NCBI GenBank assembly: GCA_019095985.1
Contig: CM032666.1
Location: forward strand, 48,493,771-48,557,770
From: Streblospio benedicti
Taxonomy: Eukaryota; Annelida; Polychaeta; Spionida; Spionidae
Reading direction: 5' to 3'
Length of the DNA stretch: 64,000 nucleotides
Below the pieces are notes generated by a model. That model searched no databases. It saw nothing but the letters and a program-made list of their open reading frames with translations, and was not told where the DNA came from. The translations under genes were made by a program, and so were the position numbers. Within the stretch, counting starts at the first letter, position 1; the number at the start of each line of letters is the position of its first letter. This document shows positions 28,301 through 43,300 of the stretch, one piece after another.

Positions 28301-31300
28301 TTTGCATGATCATTGTTTGAGTGTTTACAGTGTTCGTGAATGTGCTATAAACCAACATAGAAGAGAATAAGAGCTTTCTATCTTCAGTACTGTCTTACTA
28401 TAAAAAAAGAAATCATATGAATGATAAATGATGATTGGGAAATGACCAAAACACTGCTAACATTCTAGCCAGGATGTGCCCTAATGGCATTTGCAGATGG
28501 ATGACTAGTCTTTCTTTATGTAAATTACTACCTGCAAAAAGGGTAATAGACAATCGTTCTTTAAATAGTCCTTCTTTTATTTATCTGATGGCATTTTTGT
28601 GTGGACGTCCATAATACATACATGTATACCATCACATATATACAACATGGAAGCTCTCTTTACAGCAATGGTGAAATATAATAGCAAATTTTGTTACATG
28701 ATATAGTAATATATTATTGTAGATTATCTACAAAATGTTAAAAAAAAACCATTTACACAGCTCAATATATCAGATACTAGTACCATCAATTATACATCGT
28801 TACCTGTTAAAACTAATGTGCTAAGATGGACGTTATTGACAATTCTTTAAGAATTTTCACACAGGGGCCCTCGCATCATGGGATGGAGGAGGGGGTAAGT
28901 ATACTACTATGATTTAAAAACACCATACTATACACATTACTACTATTATATAGATTCTTACTATTACATATACGAAGCGCCAACCACGTTGGACGTGTTA
29001 AGTCATCGCGCATACAGCGTAATCAAAACCAGTGTGCTTGAAATGAAAAATCTGACTGACTCCAATCTGTGACCAATTTTTATTTGATACAGAATTTTTA
29101 GAAAAAGATTTGGCTAACATCCTAACCCCTGACCTCACATAATGCTTATTGATTAGAAAACGAACAACTTCCTGCAATCTTGTTAAAAATTAAAAAAGGA
29201 CAACATAATATTTACGAAAGTGCTTCGGTTTAGTTCGTAAACAAAACAGCAACTCTCTAGCATACGCATGGCAGGACGTGAATGCTTTACTTACGTTGAT
29301 TAAATGTTGTACGTTGATTAAAGATGTACATCACACACATGCACTGCCAATAGACAAATCCTTTCAGATGGGCTTAGTTTTGGAGGTTGTACACTGCCAT
29401 GCATGTTGATACATAATTTGATTTCACTCATTCATGATGATATGATTGGTATCATCACTTCCACTACAGAAGTCGCTAATATTATGAACACTCCATATTT
29501 TCATGATCTAGAACAACAAATGCCAAGTAGAAGACTAGTTCTCTCTGTATATTTATAATTCATCAAATATCTTAATTACTACCTTTTTGGTCTAAAATGA
29601 AAATTATTTTACTATAGATAGATATTACAATCCCCTGATTAAAGTAACAGTTACATCATATTGCACTTAAGATATACAAAAATGCAGGATATGAGATTTC
29701 AGTGGCAAAAAATCGTATTTTATCATATTTTAATCTTTATCATAATGACCTCAACCAATCTATATATATCAAGGAAGAGGGGGTTTTTTGCGTCACAAAA
29801 GGCTTTTTAACCACAAGACGTACACACTTCAAACTATGTATGTAAAATCAGGACAACTTGGTGGTCGTTATAATATCACATTTCAAACCAAATAAATTGG
29901 TTTTAATGATAAAAACAAGAAAAAAGAATTTTTGTTACAAATGTACGATGTCTCAACCACGTAATACGTAACAGTTAAACTACAAACGTTTGTACCTGCG
30001 TACCTACGCTAAACGTTTGTGTACGACAACAATGTAAGTTAAACGATTGTGTGTACGTCAGCAATGTAAATATCTATCAACAATCCGTGTAAATGTAATC
30101 CGTGTAAATGTGTAAATCTGAAAGACCTAATAGAGCTATATCATTTTTCTTTCATACGATTAAGCCACACAAAATGACATACATGTATAACAAAGACAGT
30201 TGGCGCACACAGCTCAAGATAAAGATGTGCATTGTGCCGCGGAGCCAGGTCTGCCAATAGCATCCAGAGAGCAAACAAGTGAGTTTATTTCATGTATAAA
30301 TAGGTGTTAAATCAAATACATATACCGTAAAAATAATAATGTACTATGTAAGTGCCGGCTACAAAGCATTAGGTGGCCTAGACAGCCGAACGGAAATCCG
30401 TGAATGAACGTTAATTCCGATAATGTGATTTTAAGCACTTTTATCATTCAAACAGCATCGAAATTTTTACCTAATGAAATGTATTTGACACCAACATCAA
30501 CGTATATATTCATTTTTTCTTCACCTTATCAATGTGAAATGGGTAATGTAAACGGTTTTCCGTTCGTTTGTCTATCAAATTTTGCTATTGAAAATTATTA
30601 GCCCAACTGTTTGCTGTACGTCACAAAAGGCTTTTTAACCACAAGGCATACACACTCCAAATTATGTATGTACAATCAGGACAACTTGGTGGTCGTTATA
30701 ATGTCACATTCCAAACTAAATAAATTGGTTTTAATGATAAAAACAAGAAAAAAGAATTTTTACAGGGCCATGTTATTTAAAGGTACGTAATACGTTAAAC
30801 GTGTAAACGAGGAGCATTTAATCTGTTCTGTTACCAGGGGTAGGAGTAGCTGGAGGGAGGGATATCAGAGGGATCAAGGATTGTCACATACATGTTGTGT
30901 GTGTATGGCTGTCACATATGACTGTGGGAGGAAGGTGATGGGGGTGTATTTAATATTTCCCAGACCTGTAATAGTGACGGGAGCTGGTGTGAGGAATGTG
31001 GGACAGGGGAAAGAATGGGAAGGGAGGAGCATTTAATCTGTTCCAGATCGTATCCGTTTCAACCACAGCAGCAGCAAGAAGGGTTTGCATTAATTATGGA
31101 CCTGTTAAGATGGGGATGGGGTAGAGAGGGTTGGGGAGAGAAGAGGGGTGGTGGTGGAAGGAAGGGTAGGGATGAGTGGGACATTAAATCTGCTCCGCAC
31201 GTGTTTACCATGATAGCTGGGGGAGGGATATTAGAGAGGTCAATCATTGCCATATTTAGTACATTTAGTGTGTAAATGGCTGTGACATATGACGATGGCA

Positions 31301-34300
31301 GGACGGTGATGGAGGTGTATTTAATCTGTCACAGACCTGTATACTGACGAGAACTGGTTCGAGGGATGTGGGACAGAAGGAAGAATGGGGAGGGAGGAGC
31401 ATTTAATGTGTTCCGGATCTCATCTGTTTCAACCCGAGCAACGCCGGGTAAACAGCTAGTGTCCTCATATAATGTACCTTAAGACAACTTGTGAATTATG
31501 TTTCTTAAGATTGTGTGTATGCAAGTATGTATCTGTCTAGTTGCATAAGTATAAAAAAACTTTCAGTTCACTCTGACATACATTCTAAATTAACTGTGTT
31601 TATATATTTTTTTCAACTGTACAAGAAGAAACATTTGTGGACAGCATTTTTTTTCATTATTCAATGACAGTGATGCATTAAAAATTATAATGAAGTTCGG
31701 TATGAGTCTCTATATCAATCTATTTATTTAGACAAAGGATACGAGATAATATGTACATAATGTATCATAATTTGATAGTATATGTTTTTTGGATGAATTT
31801 ATAAAAGTCATAGATATGTTGGTTTAAAAGTTTTTCAGTAGTTTAGAGATTTTGAAAGAGAACACAACAACATTTGCACATAAGTACCTTTTATTGGTCA
31901 AAATATTTTTTATCTAAAAGACTTTCACACCTGTAAAACAGCACACACCCAGCCTTGTGACATCGAATTGAATATTCTCTTACCGTATTCCCGCGCATTA
32001 AAGCCCATGGGCTTATAACCGAAAAACAAGCACTTTTGGACCTTTTGAAAATGGAAAAAGTTACCACTTACAAGCCCAGGGGCGTATATTCATATACTAC
32101 GCCCACCCCCTATTTGGCGATGAATAAGCATTGGATTTTGACTATATAGAGCCACCAAGTTTCTTAACCATGGGTTCTTACGTGTTACTGTATGGTACTA
32201 GTCTACCTACTCGGGCGATGATGGGTGTACTGACTTTTAACAATGTGCACGATGTTTTCCTTTAATCATCAATGGTAATTATTAGTTTCATATCTTTTCT
32301 AGCAATGCTGTCTTCATATTCGTCATTGTCAGAAGAATTTTCATAGCATGGTAACATCGTACAAACTTGATTTAATAAATATTTGAACTCCGCAAGTTAG
32401 CCATTATAAATCATACTCACGCATTTGAGATATACCGAAAGCATTTAACAGTCGAAGTCCGAGTCCGCTATTGATTTCTAATGCATTAAAACGAGGTTGC
32501 ATTGTGGAAAGCTCCTAGAGAATCACGTTTCGTTTGCAACAAGAACTATGCCGGTAAGATTTGTTCTGAAAAAATATATTAATTGTTAATTCTCATTTTG
32601 GGTGTATTCTAGATGCAGATTAACACAAATATATATCTTCAAACATTGATTCAAGCTCCCACCGAAGGTTTATATCGATGTTCATTCTGAACCATTGATG
32701 GAAAATAGTGAAACGCGTCGGAGTTTCTAATATCGCCCAAAGCATGATCATGGTATGACCGTATGTGTACGCATACAAGCACAGGATTTCTTTAGGTGTG
32801 TTATGTTGTTTTCACGTGTCTTTGGTCACTCATCTGGGTTCAGAGTGCAAGTAACTATCAATTTTCATCGATTTTTTTGGCAGGGAAAAATATTTTTATT
32901 CTCACTTATTGGCCCATGGGCTTATATTCAAACATTAAGCCCATCTTTGATGTTAAGCCCATCGGTTTTTATGTGCAGGAATACGGTACATAAATCCGTT
33001 AGCAAACCTGGTAGGTAAAAGACCTAGAAAATTATCACACTTTGTTTCGAATTCAGCTACCCTGCATAGAGGATACAGGATAATCCCTAATGGAAGATCT
33101 GGAAAGGAAATGCACAGTAGTTCACAACTGCTTACTAGATATATACAAATTAGAATTAGAATGACATACTTATTCCCTAAGGATTTTTAAATGACCATTA
33201 TTATATTTTCTGGTGATACAAGTGGATCTAATTATGAAATATTGGTTTGATTTGACTCATGATTAATGGTTTGTTTCAAAAGATATAAATTACATTTATG
33301 TGGGGCAGTATATATAATATTATGCCAGTGGTTTTACAAAATTGTTAAGACAATTATATCTACAAGTCCGCGAATAAAGTAGAAAAACAAAATACCTAAA
33401 CAAAACAAGAACAGACTGTGCATTTAAAATAATGAATTTCTGAATACTCAGAGACTTGCACAAGTAGATTTCTAGAAATAACATTACAAACGGTCTGAAA
33501 TGTTTTTAAAAATATATCCCAATTGTCATGACACAGTCTGTAGGTCAAAACCTTAGGGTTGGCCATCTTTAAGGCAGTGCCTTTATCTGAATATATTATT
33601 GTGAAGTGATTATATATCATATAATAGTAGTAATGTGTATGGTGTAGTGTTTGTAAATCATACTAGTATACATGCACATACCTGCTACCCCTCCCATGAT
33701 GCTGGAGCCCATGTTTCAACACATAACAAAATTAAATTTCTAATATTTACATAATGGCCCTTACAACATATATAATATACCAATAAATAAAGTAAGCAAC
33801 TAGATCAAAAGTGCTCAGAGAGCACAGCGTCGCTAGAGCAACATTGACTCATGGGCAATAAAGATGTTTGCTTTGCAATCAAAGCAGAAAAAATGTCTTA
33901 CTTGATGCATGACTCATCCTACATCTATGTTATTGGCTTTGGATTGCAGGCGCTTTCTAAATATGGCTAACGTATATATCTATTGCCCATGAGTCGACAT
34001 TAATATCGTAATGCTGTGCTCTCTGAGCACTTTTATTCCAATATAACCACTATGCCAATTCGATGGTTATGTTTCGCACAGTATTGAAACAATAGTGGAA
34101 AAATGGAAAGAAAATAATTAAAATGGCACTGTGAAAGGTAAACTCTAATTGGCAAAGTGCCAAATTTGAATACAGTTAATGTTCAGTAGGCATGTAAGCA
34201 TTGTACAAAGTTTGAATGCTTTCTCACAAGCATCAACAAAACTATTGCAGAAAATGTTGAAAATGGACCCAAAATGGCACTATGGAAAGAACACTTTAAT

Positions 34301-37300
34301 TGGCAAAGTGCCCAAAATCGAATCACTTCGGTGTCGCGTCATACCAAATAGTTGTGTAAAGTTTGAACAACATCGGGCAAAGTGTAAAAGCTCTAGCTTG
34401 TCCGGAGACAAACATACATGCATACATAGATACATACATAGTTACAAACAAACGAAACACAAGGCTTTCGCTTCAGCTGCTGAAGCGACGCAACAGCACT
34501 AGTTTCAACTCCCTTCACACAATTTGTAAGTAACTGACAATCTTTAGAGATATAGTAAGAAACAAATTTTGCCTGAAAAAAGAGTAAAGACCCTGATGTT
34601 ACATGGCTATCAATCAGGGATAAATTTTGCAAAGGCAAGACCGCAAAGAACAAATTAGTGAAACATAATTGTGCTATATACATATTTTGCAGTTTTTGCC
34701 ATACATTACATGTACTTTCAAGGGTTATTTCTTCCTTGTTTTTGGCACATGCTGTATCATACTTGCTGTTGTGTTTCAATATTTTCAATACATACACATA
34801 TATTATTTAATGTTTCAATATTACTGGGTGCATGAGGGGGGAGGATAAGCTATAAAGCACATGAAAATTCTGCTATCAAATAATCAAGAAAATATGAGGG
34901 AAACTTAGAAACATAGATTTATTGAGATACAGATAATTATGCATCTATTTAAAAATGTTCAATAGTGCCTTGTTAGACCACAAAATATAACTAACGAAAA
35001 ATAAAACCATTTATGATTTGTGATCACTAAAAATGGTCCTGCTGATGCAAAATATAACCACTTCCCCAAATTATAACCAGGGCAAATATACTTTATTTTT
35101 TACATATATAGTAGAAAGTATTGTTGTTTTACTTTTTGACAGCTGAAAGGCTGGTAGTGGGTTTAGTGACTGCAATCTGGCTTTATTTCAACTAGCTTCC
35201 CCGTCTCCTCTGGAGACAATTTCGAGGGGAGTATATATAGTCTTGGTGCAATATTACTGGCTATAAAAATATCGTCTTGTTTGACCACTGGATATCTAAA
35301 CCCATGAGACAAAATATGAATCTAGCACACCTGCTACTTCTAGGGAAACCTCTATTGATTCTATTAAACTACTAAGAAAAGCTCCAAAATCAATGAACAT
35401 CAAAGAGATGCACAGAACAGCGTGCGGGCCGACGTAACTGTAGTGCAGAAATCCGACCATAGGCGTCTATATGTCTAGCGAGTGACTGCGCGTATTCTGT
35501 TATGATTACTTCCCGTTATAGTGCAGGGTATATTTTGACCATTTCAAACCAGTTTTCTCATAAATGATGACATAATTGAATGTGTGCTGCTTGTGAACCG
35601 ATTTCTACATTACTGACGCAGCTCAAGTTGAAGTTTTTAAGAGACAAAACTGTGGTGGTGAGCACCAGGAGAGGAAAAATGTCACATTTTCGTCGAATCA
35701 GCATTGCCAAGCAGGTTCAGTAAATGAGTAGAGAATGAAAGGTATGGTGCATATGGCAACATGCACACAGTAGTAAGGCAGGGAAAGGGTCTAGTTTTGA
35801 AGCCCTGAAACGCTCTGATAAGAGCAAAGGGGGATAAATGTCCGAGATTTGTAGGGGGTGGAGGCCAAAAGTAGGTAACAGCCAGTTTGCGTAATTAAAT
35901 ATATATTACACCCCAATTTCACATAGTCCATGGTTCCAGATGCTCAAGAAGACGCAAAAAGCATAGTGTCATTTCAAGGTAGATCACGGGTGTTCTGACG
36001 TCAAATATTATATTTTGTGGTCTAACAGTCCCTTAAGGAATACAGGTTTGATGCAGTTCGTCAAATATGACAAATCAGATGACAAAATATTGTATACATA
36101 CACTAATACCAGGGTAATTCTTTAAACTGAAGTGAGTACACTACATAAAAATCTTTGAGCAAGATCACTTTATCTTCTCTTTCCGTAATCATGCAGATCA
36201 TCTATGAATGTGCTTCTATCCACTATGTTGCTCCAACTAATTCAATTTGCACATCCCTTCTGACAGTTTTTCACCTGGGTTGTAATATCTGGCCTGATAT
36301 AAGCAATATCGCAAACTGCTTTGGGCATTTGGTCCTTCATTTTAAGTTGATGTAATATCGAAACGCAATATCATTTGTTTTTCATGCTTACTTCAAGCGG
36401 ACTGAAGCATAAGAAAAACTAAACAAAAGAAACTGAATTTTAAGTTTCATTTTGGCTAAAGATTTTCAAAACTGTTAAGGTACTTTTAAATAATTGGCAA
36501 AAGATCATAATATCATAGGTACAGTACTGACTGCGTCAGCTGGACACAGAAACGTAACAAAATTAGAGGAATCGGCGCAATAAAATATAATAAAATGTAA
36601 CATTTCCAAACAAAGTTACGGCAATCATGGTTTTCTTGGAACTGTTCAATCACTGAAACTATGGCACTTAGGATTAATGAAATTAACAGAAAAGACGTAA
36701 AGATAATACACAGAAACGTAACAAAATTAGAGAAATCTGCACAATAAAACATAGTACATTTCCAAACAAAGTTACAGCAATCATGGTTTTCTTGGAACTG
36801 TTCAATCACTGAAACTATGGCACTTAGGATTAATGAAATTAACAGAAAAATAATAATATTTTCTGCTATTCCCCATATTAACGTCCATCTTTGATATTTT
36901 CTTGCTCATAAATATTCGGATTTGTTTGGGCATTCTCGTGACTTCCCACACAGCGACTGTTACGGAGCACTGGTTTGATGAAAAGTGCGGGCCTAGTACA
37001 GATTCCTATTTAAATGACCAGCGAATTTGCTGGCTGCGGGCTGAATTTTCACTTTAACTGCAGGTTTAAAAATTTTATGTGGATGAGGGTGCAGATTTTA
37101 CACCTCAAATAATGTTGGATCACAGAGTCTTTGCGGGCTTAAAGTCATGAACAGAACCTGCAAAGAAACCTGCATGTTCTACTTGTTGTAAATTTCTAAT
37201 ATCTTTTTAAGCTTTACACACATTAAAATCTTCTGTGTATCTCTTCTGTTGACAAGGTGCAGTATATGTGTATCATCATATGATATCAAGTGATATAATC

Positions 37301-40300
37301 TCTGCTTTAGGTAACAAAAAGTGCTCTGATAGTACTTCTAGAATTTTTATCTGTTCTACACATATTATATTACCATAAAGTTCATAATCATATCATGTAA
37401 AACTTAAATGAAGTTTTCATGATGCTTGCTAATGCAAGTGCAGGTGTGGATTTCCCTATGTGGATTTACAACTGCACTAGAGATCTTGCACATGACTAAT
37501 ACACCTGCCAGAACTGATGACAAATGAAAGGTTTCTTTTCGGGAAGGCAGCTTAGGACTTGCATATATTTGGCTAGTAGCTTCAGCATTAGAACATGTAG
37601 TGTTTTTGCTAGGTCAAATATGGTACTAAATATGATTTGTTTATTTGTTTTGGCTAGGAATGACTACAAGGACTCAATGATATGAATAACTGTATGTATA
37701 TTTTTTGATATAGTCATATGGAAGATGTCTCTTCAGCTATGTCAATACAGTGGTAGGGGCTTGCTTGGCAGAACAGTGAGAGCAGAATTATACTCAATAA
37801 GTCAAACAATCAATGTCCAAACATACATTCTTATGCCCCAGTTAATGCAGTGGCTTAAGCATGATTCTGCATATTTTTCAAATGCTGTTAGGGTGGTGAA
37901 TATGTTTTATTTACATGGTGGATGGCGAAGAAGCCCAATTTTATTGGATTCACCACACCACTGTCATAGGAAAGTCACCCTGCTGTCTCCACCACCATAT
38001 CACATGACAAAATAATGCTCACTATGGTCTGAGTGAGCCTTCTGTTTTTTATATGTAACTATGGTCTAAGTGAGTCTTTTGTGTTTTATATATAAATGTA
38101 TTAGAAGCAAGTCACTTGAAACTAAGTACCCAGTAACTCAGACTATCAATCAATACTTTCAAAGTTCTATTCTTAACATTATTGGACCCATGGGCCCCAG
38201 CATCATGGGAGGTTAGACCACAAAATATAACCAGCCTCAAAACAAAACCAGTTATGTTTTGCATTAACGCAAACTGTAACCTTGCCCCCCGAAAATGGTC
38301 TGACTGACGCAAAATGTAGCCACTGACACAAATTATAACCAAAGTGTAGCCAGTCACAATTCTAATATTGTCAAGTGTGAGTTCATTCATTCTGTGATCA
38401 AACTGTTTGCACATGATTAATATCTACTTTTTAAGTCAGGTTGTCCTGACCCAGAATCATTAAAGATCAAGTAACAGGGTTCAAACTCTCTAAATCGTTG
38501 ACATATGCACAATCTACATGTATCAAGTAACCTAATGCAATATATAATACTGACCACCAGTTCATGGTATTCATATATATTGCTAATTAATTTGAGATAT
38601 TCTCTGTTACTTACGATGTCAACAAAAACACGAGCAAAAGTGCCCTGGAAAAACTGTGATGTAATAAATTTAGTCTCGATCATCCACGCCCTGTTGTGGC
38701 TTTAGCCCACAACGTATAAACAACAAAGAGTGTGATTGAACAAGGCTAGCATGTAATAAATTATGATAATATTTGCATATGCGCATAACACCTGATACAA
38801 CAGTCATGTAAAACCAGTGAAATTCGATGATGTTTTGTATAATAATGTTGGGCGCATTACCATATATATATCGCATATGTCTGAAACGCATTTGAATGAC
38901 AATTCTCGTGGTGTAGTTTATTTTTTTCTAGCTCTAATATTAAAGAAGTTATTACCAGAAAACGGACTACTCATGTCGCAACTGTTATGCTCATGTGCAA
39001 TCCACGGCGTACTTGGTCACCAGTTCACGTGCATCTGCTATGACACTGGATCTTGAAATGGCTGCTTTACTATGGGAAATCATAAATAACGGCCGATTTT
39101 GAAGAAACCACTGGAGTCTTAACTCTGTATTTGCAATATGTTTGAGATGAGAGGTTTACTAAAGATCCACCATAAATAAACCACCTATTATACTACTGCA
39201 ACAGAAATATTCAAGTACAAACTTTGATGTGGTTGATGTGATGAACATCCGGGCATGTTAGAGTTTACACAATCGTTTGTTTTTTGCTAATAACTTGGTT
39301 AATACTTCTGAAATCCTTGTTAAAATCTGTTTCCGATCCATATAATGGACGTGGCAGTTCCACAGAACAATAGCATTTATTTAGTAACATACTTTCAACA
39401 ACGTCACGTGACACCAGCAAGTGCATGTGCATTCAGACTTTTAGAAGTTCGGTACTGTTTAAGAATGTTGTTTATATTCTTCTCCCTCTCTTCTATGGCA
39501 AGCAAGCTCCTACCCACTATATTGACATAGCTTTAAGACACATCTTCCATTTGACTATATCAAGTGGCCCAGACGGGACTCGAACTCACTATGAAACTAC
39601 ATGCCAGGTTCCACTGTATACATATATATATAGAGAGATAGAAAGTTTTTGTTGACAAATGTTACATTTGTACATGTAAATGTAAATGTGGTGGTTAATA
39701 GTCATTATCCAAGTCATGTTCTCATGACCTTACATTTTACACCAGGTCATTGGATCACTAGTCGATCAATTAATCATCTCTCATACTTGCATCTGCAGGG
39801 CACAATGCAAATCAATCACACAACACTCACACCACCGTTTAACCCAATGACCTGTACATAATTAACGTATAGGTGCCATGGAGCAGTGTTCAACTGTTTA
39901 GGGATGCGTTTGCTCAACACCCATCATTAGACCCGACCGGTAGTCGAAACCATAACCCTCTGCCCACGAGTCCAAATCGCTATCCATTCGGCCACAGAAC
40001 CAGACATAGAACAAAATCGCTATAAAGCATGTTTTTGTTAGAGAGATATTTAGACTTTTGAAAACTTCTAATAGTTTTATATTATATTTACTGCTATATA
40101 TTTTTCACATTTAAAATTAAAATCAAGCAGGTTAATTTACAAGCTAAGTAAACTTGTGACCTCAAGAATATCCAAAAAGAATATACAATGCATAAACATA
40201 TTTTTTATCAATATAAAAAATTCTTTTTGCAATTTACTTATGAGTATTGGTTTTACTGTTGGTCACCTGTGACGTCACTTATAATGTTTATTTTCACGTA

Positions 40301-43300
40301 ACCAAGTTTCGAAATATTTTAGTTTAATTGGTCAATACCGGTCAGTACTGGTTACCTGACCATACTTTGTGTAGATTTTGGAGGCACCACATATATAGGG
40401 GATGAAAGTCCAGAGAACAGGAACTAACGTGACAACCAGACTAAACTTAACTGGATTATGGAGCAAGCGATGATACCAGCCGTTCCAATGCTATGCTTAT
40501 GGGAGAAATTGTGCAATACATTTTGAACGCACACAGCTCAATAAAACTTTAGACTTCAGCAATCTCACTTACATACATCACAGATAATATGTTTTCTTTT
40601 CGTCCCATAGCAAAATTAACTATAAACTATCGCATTTAGTATATTTAATTTACGTTGAAACTGTGAAATCGTTGCATGATCCTAAAAAGTCTACTGACAG
40701 TATCTGCAGGTGACAACAGCTGTGTTACATTCGGAGTTTTCCATTGTTGACATAGAACAATAATCCTTTAGTAGCTCATATGGTTTTCATCAGAATGTTT
40801 TCACATTAACACTACACATTCTGAAGACTGTCTAGTTTCTTATTTTTACCATAATAAATAATGATACATACAACAACAAGTACGATTTCAACAAAATCGA
40901 GTAATAGACAATTCATTTGACAACTCTTACAGAACGGTGAAGTGTTAAATATGGCAATGCATGTGATTGATGTTCAAAATAAACTATTTAGTTAAAACAA
41001 TTACATAGACTTATGCATATGAATGGAATCGCATATTACTGCAGATTATTTCCATCAAAATTATATATTAATACGACGATGTATAACAGAGATATATTCC
41101 AATATATGTGTGGTGTTTTTTTATCAGCTGCGGCGAATCGTACATGAAGTGCACTGAATTCCTCTCATTTCAAACACCTCTAGCCAATGTGGCCAGTGCT
41201 ATAATAGGAGCACTAGCCAAATATTATTGACGCCTGCCCAAACCTTGCAGGTGATCTTGAAAGGGCACTGGCCAAAATCCGAAGTTGCTGAAAAGGGGAG
41301 CACCAAAGGCGCGGTTATGAGCCACATAGGCGCGAAGTATAGCTAGGGGGGTCTGGGGGCATGCTCCCCCAGAATATTTTTGAAATGAATGTCTCTAGAA
41401 GCTCTCTGCTGCATTCCTTTAATAAGAAAGTAGTTTTTATTTCGATGAAATGGAGGTATTTATATCATGTTTTGTTTTTCAATATTTTACACGTAATTAC
41501 GGTTAACTTTAATACATACATGTATTTGATAAAAAAACTTGATAGAAAAGGCAATCACCAAAGTGGCAGGTGCAAATTGAAGCCCACTAGCCAAATGGAG
41601 TAAGCACTAGGTTTTGGCTAGTGGCGAGTGTGAAAGATATTCCCTGGAAGTGACTAGACTCACGCCATTTTCTGGTCGTGTTTCTTAGCATGATCCACTG
41701 ACAGCTACATCATGTAAAAGCATCTATTTAAATTACATCTCGCTGAAGAACTTCCGTCTTTCCCACCACCACCATTTTTAAGTTTGTGTGTGTTTTGTTA
41801 TGTGTAATTTTAGTATATTACATCATTATTGTATTTAATTTTTTCCAGGTTTTCAAGTTCGTAATTAGTTGTTGTTTTTTTTGTACCCCAACTAATCACT
41901 CAATAAAGTCGTTAGCATCTTGAATGCTAACAATTAACAACATCCATCTGTCTTTATTTTCTTAATTACATAGTTAGGCGTGCTCGCACATGAGACACAA
42001 TGCAAAAATACTTTTTACTTGGGGTGTTGGTGTCTCAAGGTTAAACATTTAAAGCAATGAGAACAAAAGCAGTTGATAATTAACATCAAAATATTAAGCA
42101 TATCAGAAACATAGAGCAATGGAGTTTGTGTACATGATACAAACTTCACACTTTATGATTACATTTATTTCCTTCTGAAAAAGACTCAAATATCAAGGGA
42201 ACACGCTATCTGCTTTTTGAGTAGATTACGTACTATGTTGTTGTCACCAGGAGCTTGTGACAAAATCCTCTGTATCTTAGAAAATAACTACTGTATTAAT
42301 AATAGCTAACATATGTCTGTATTCTTCAATTGAGTAACAAACTAAAAATAACAATTTTTAACTTGTTAAAAATTGATTTTTAGTTTTTGCTAAATTACAT
42401 TAGTGTCTCAACTCGTTGTGTTTGTGGTCAGTGACCTTTTAGGTCTTTGTGGTCAGTGACCTTAATGCTATTTCCTAGTTACATTACTTCCTGTAGCCTC
42501 TACAGGTGAACATTTGTTAAATTTCTCTATGTTTTAGTAACCACCTCTACCCCAGCCACCACCCTACTTTTTGGTGGCTTTTGTCATGACATTATTTTTC
42601 AAGCGTACATTGTTTTTTTTTTTAATTTATTTTCATTGTATTTTCTATGTTTAGGTTCTCTTATACATGTATATAATGTAGTAGGTCTGTTTCTACCATG
42701 TATTGTTTAATAATGTTTTATTTCCATGTTAATTTTAGCATAATGTGTTTAGCAATTATATACAATTATACACTTATTACGATGTACTTAATGTTACATA
42801 GTTTTACGTTTGTCATGTGGTATGTAATGCTTTTCCTCCCCCTTTCCCCCAATGAGGTTTTAAGGGAGGTTTTTAAAGCAGACGTCATTTGACAGAGGTC
42901 GTGTCGGGTTACCCCACCTGTTTTGAAAATAGAACGTCAACTCCAGCCAGTCATCTCTGGGCTATTAAAAGGGAGTTGACACACTACTTTTCGTTTTTCC
43001 CCTTTTTTCAAAAATCAAGCTCATACCGTTCACAGCAGTAGACATGTTTGTACACTATTATAATTATAAGTCTTAATAGTAGCTCACATATGTCTGTATT
43101 CTTCAATTGAGTAACAAACTAAAAATACTTTTTACTTGGGGTGTTGGTGTCTCAAGGTTAAACATTTAAAGCAATGAGAACAAAAGCAGTTGATAATTAA
43201 CATCAAAATATTAAGCATATCAGAAACATAGAGCAATGGAGTTTGTGTACATGATACAAACTTCACACTTTATGATTACATTTATTTCCTTCTGAAAAAG

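Larger units (their letters stand above)
28860..33713. mobile_element. Large terminal-inverted-repeat element with two nested insertions
   Basis: About 100 bp at 28860-28964 is inverted at 33615-33713. Both read GGGG(C/T)CC...GCATCATGGGA, then GTATACTA, TATGATTTA, then ATACACATTACTACTATTAT. The interior contains a Helitron (29759-31459) and the CCGTATTCC element (31981-32988). Removing these leaves about 2.1 kb of host element with no visible transposase. The 114-bp foldback at 5070-5183 has the same ends. Part of the same end motif recurs near 38187, joined to another element. Confidence 0.7.

Noticed and set aside
30404-31275. Open frames of 65-86 codons
   Set aside because: All lie inside Helitron copy 1; the longer ones are in the GA-rich repeat half and mirror those in copy 2.
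39550-39610. GGACTCGAACTCAC, a reversed tRNA box B
   Set aside because: No box A at a suitable distance on the minus strand; too degraded to call a SINE.
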